From an uncultured Tannerella sp. (GTDB lineage: Bacteria > Bacteroidota > Bacteroidia > Bacteroidales > Tannerellaceae), in assembly GCA_938036405.1 (NCBI GenBank), contig CALHPT010000112.1:1-5828 (forward strand): a stretch of 5,828 nt of DNA. Reading direction: 5' to 3'. Shown one piece after another: positions 5,747 to 5,828 of this stretch. The number at the start of each line of letters is the position of its first letter. The first letter of the stretch is position 1. Position numbers and translations under genes: made by a program. The notes under the pieces are model-generated. The model searched no databases. It had not been told where the DNA came from and was given only the letters and a program-made list of their open reading frames with translations.

Positions 5747-5828
5747 TTTTGTCTTATAACCATTTACCCACTTGATCTGAAAATAAATCTCAGATTATAT
5801 CAGGTCACTTTTTGTAGATGAAAATCTA
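5668..5828. repeat. Degenerate 41-bp tandem repeat array, about four units
   Basis: The core CAGATTATAAAC starts at 5668 and again at 5709; CAGATTATA starts at 5791. A decayed copy, TGTCTTATAACC, sits at 5750, so all four cores are exactly 41 bases apart. The similarity continues through the unit: CTTCC near unit positions 18-22, T-C-T-G-A-A-like sequence at 27-32, and an A-rich then TCT-containing end. By hand, units 1 and 2 agree at 27 of 41 positions, units 1 and 4 at 23 of 38, and units 1 and 3 at 20 of 41. The last unit runs off the window. There is no open reading frame of note here and the stretch is AT-rich against its GC-rich surroundings. The divergence between units, including in the core, argues against CRISPR. 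Confidence 0.6.

Noticed and set aside
4983..5759. Plus-strand frame of 258 codons opposite the DUF6261-like gene
   Set aside because: Its translation is rich in R, H, L and Q, typical of an antisense shadow. It crosses the promoter and repeat array, whereas the minus-strand frame has a sensible start, promoter and helical protein pattern.
5668..5828. CRISPR array
   Set aside because: The conserved core is only 9-12 bases, one copy is strongly decayed, the supposed spacers resemble each other, and no cas gene is near.

Overview
The window reads as chromosomal DNA from a GC-rich member of the Bacteroidota, most likely Bacteroidales. Three things point there. Start codons follow A-rich leaders without strong Shine-Dalgarno sites. 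Two intergenic regions carry the Bacteroidetes -7 promoter element TAnnTTTG. One gene belongs to what looks like a Bacteroidales-restricted family of unknown function (DUF6261-like, recognised from memory). Codons favour G/C at third positions. A Tannerella- or Porphyromonadaceae-like oral or gut species would fit, but that is inference.

Layout, left to right. An adenosylhomocysteinase gene (ahcY, 103-1521, +) is followed by two hairpin terminators in tandem. Next comes a stand-alone NarL/LuxR-type response regulator (1731-2378, +) with its own promoter. Its stop codon forms the base of a perfect 15-bp hairpin that has no T-tract. A siderophore-type TonB-dependent outer-membrane receptor follows (2488-4791, +). 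Converging on it, with only 8 bp between the stop codons, is a helical cytoplasmic protein of the DUF6261 type (4800-5621, -). The apparent Rho-independent terminator of the receptor mRNA lies inside the last codons of this opposing gene.

The right-hand 160-170 bases are AT-rich and non-coding. They hold about four degenerate units in strict 41-bp phase, most visibly CAGATTATAAAC at 5668, 5709 and (partly) 5791, with a decayed copy at 5750. A long imperfect dyad is superimposed on them. This sits directly upstream of the DUF6261-like gene and overlaps its promoter, so it is the best candidate in the window for undescribed regulatory or mobile structure.

The genes do not form one pathway. ahcY is core one-carbon metabolism (the SAM/SAH cycle). 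The regulator and receptor are adjacent and co-directional and might be linked functionally, but each seems to be its own transcription unit or only leakily coupled. No histidine kinase, siderophore biosynthesis gene or SusD partner is present. No tRNA, rRNA, CRISPR array, transposase or phage gene was seen, and no stretch longer than about 210 bases lacks a gene.
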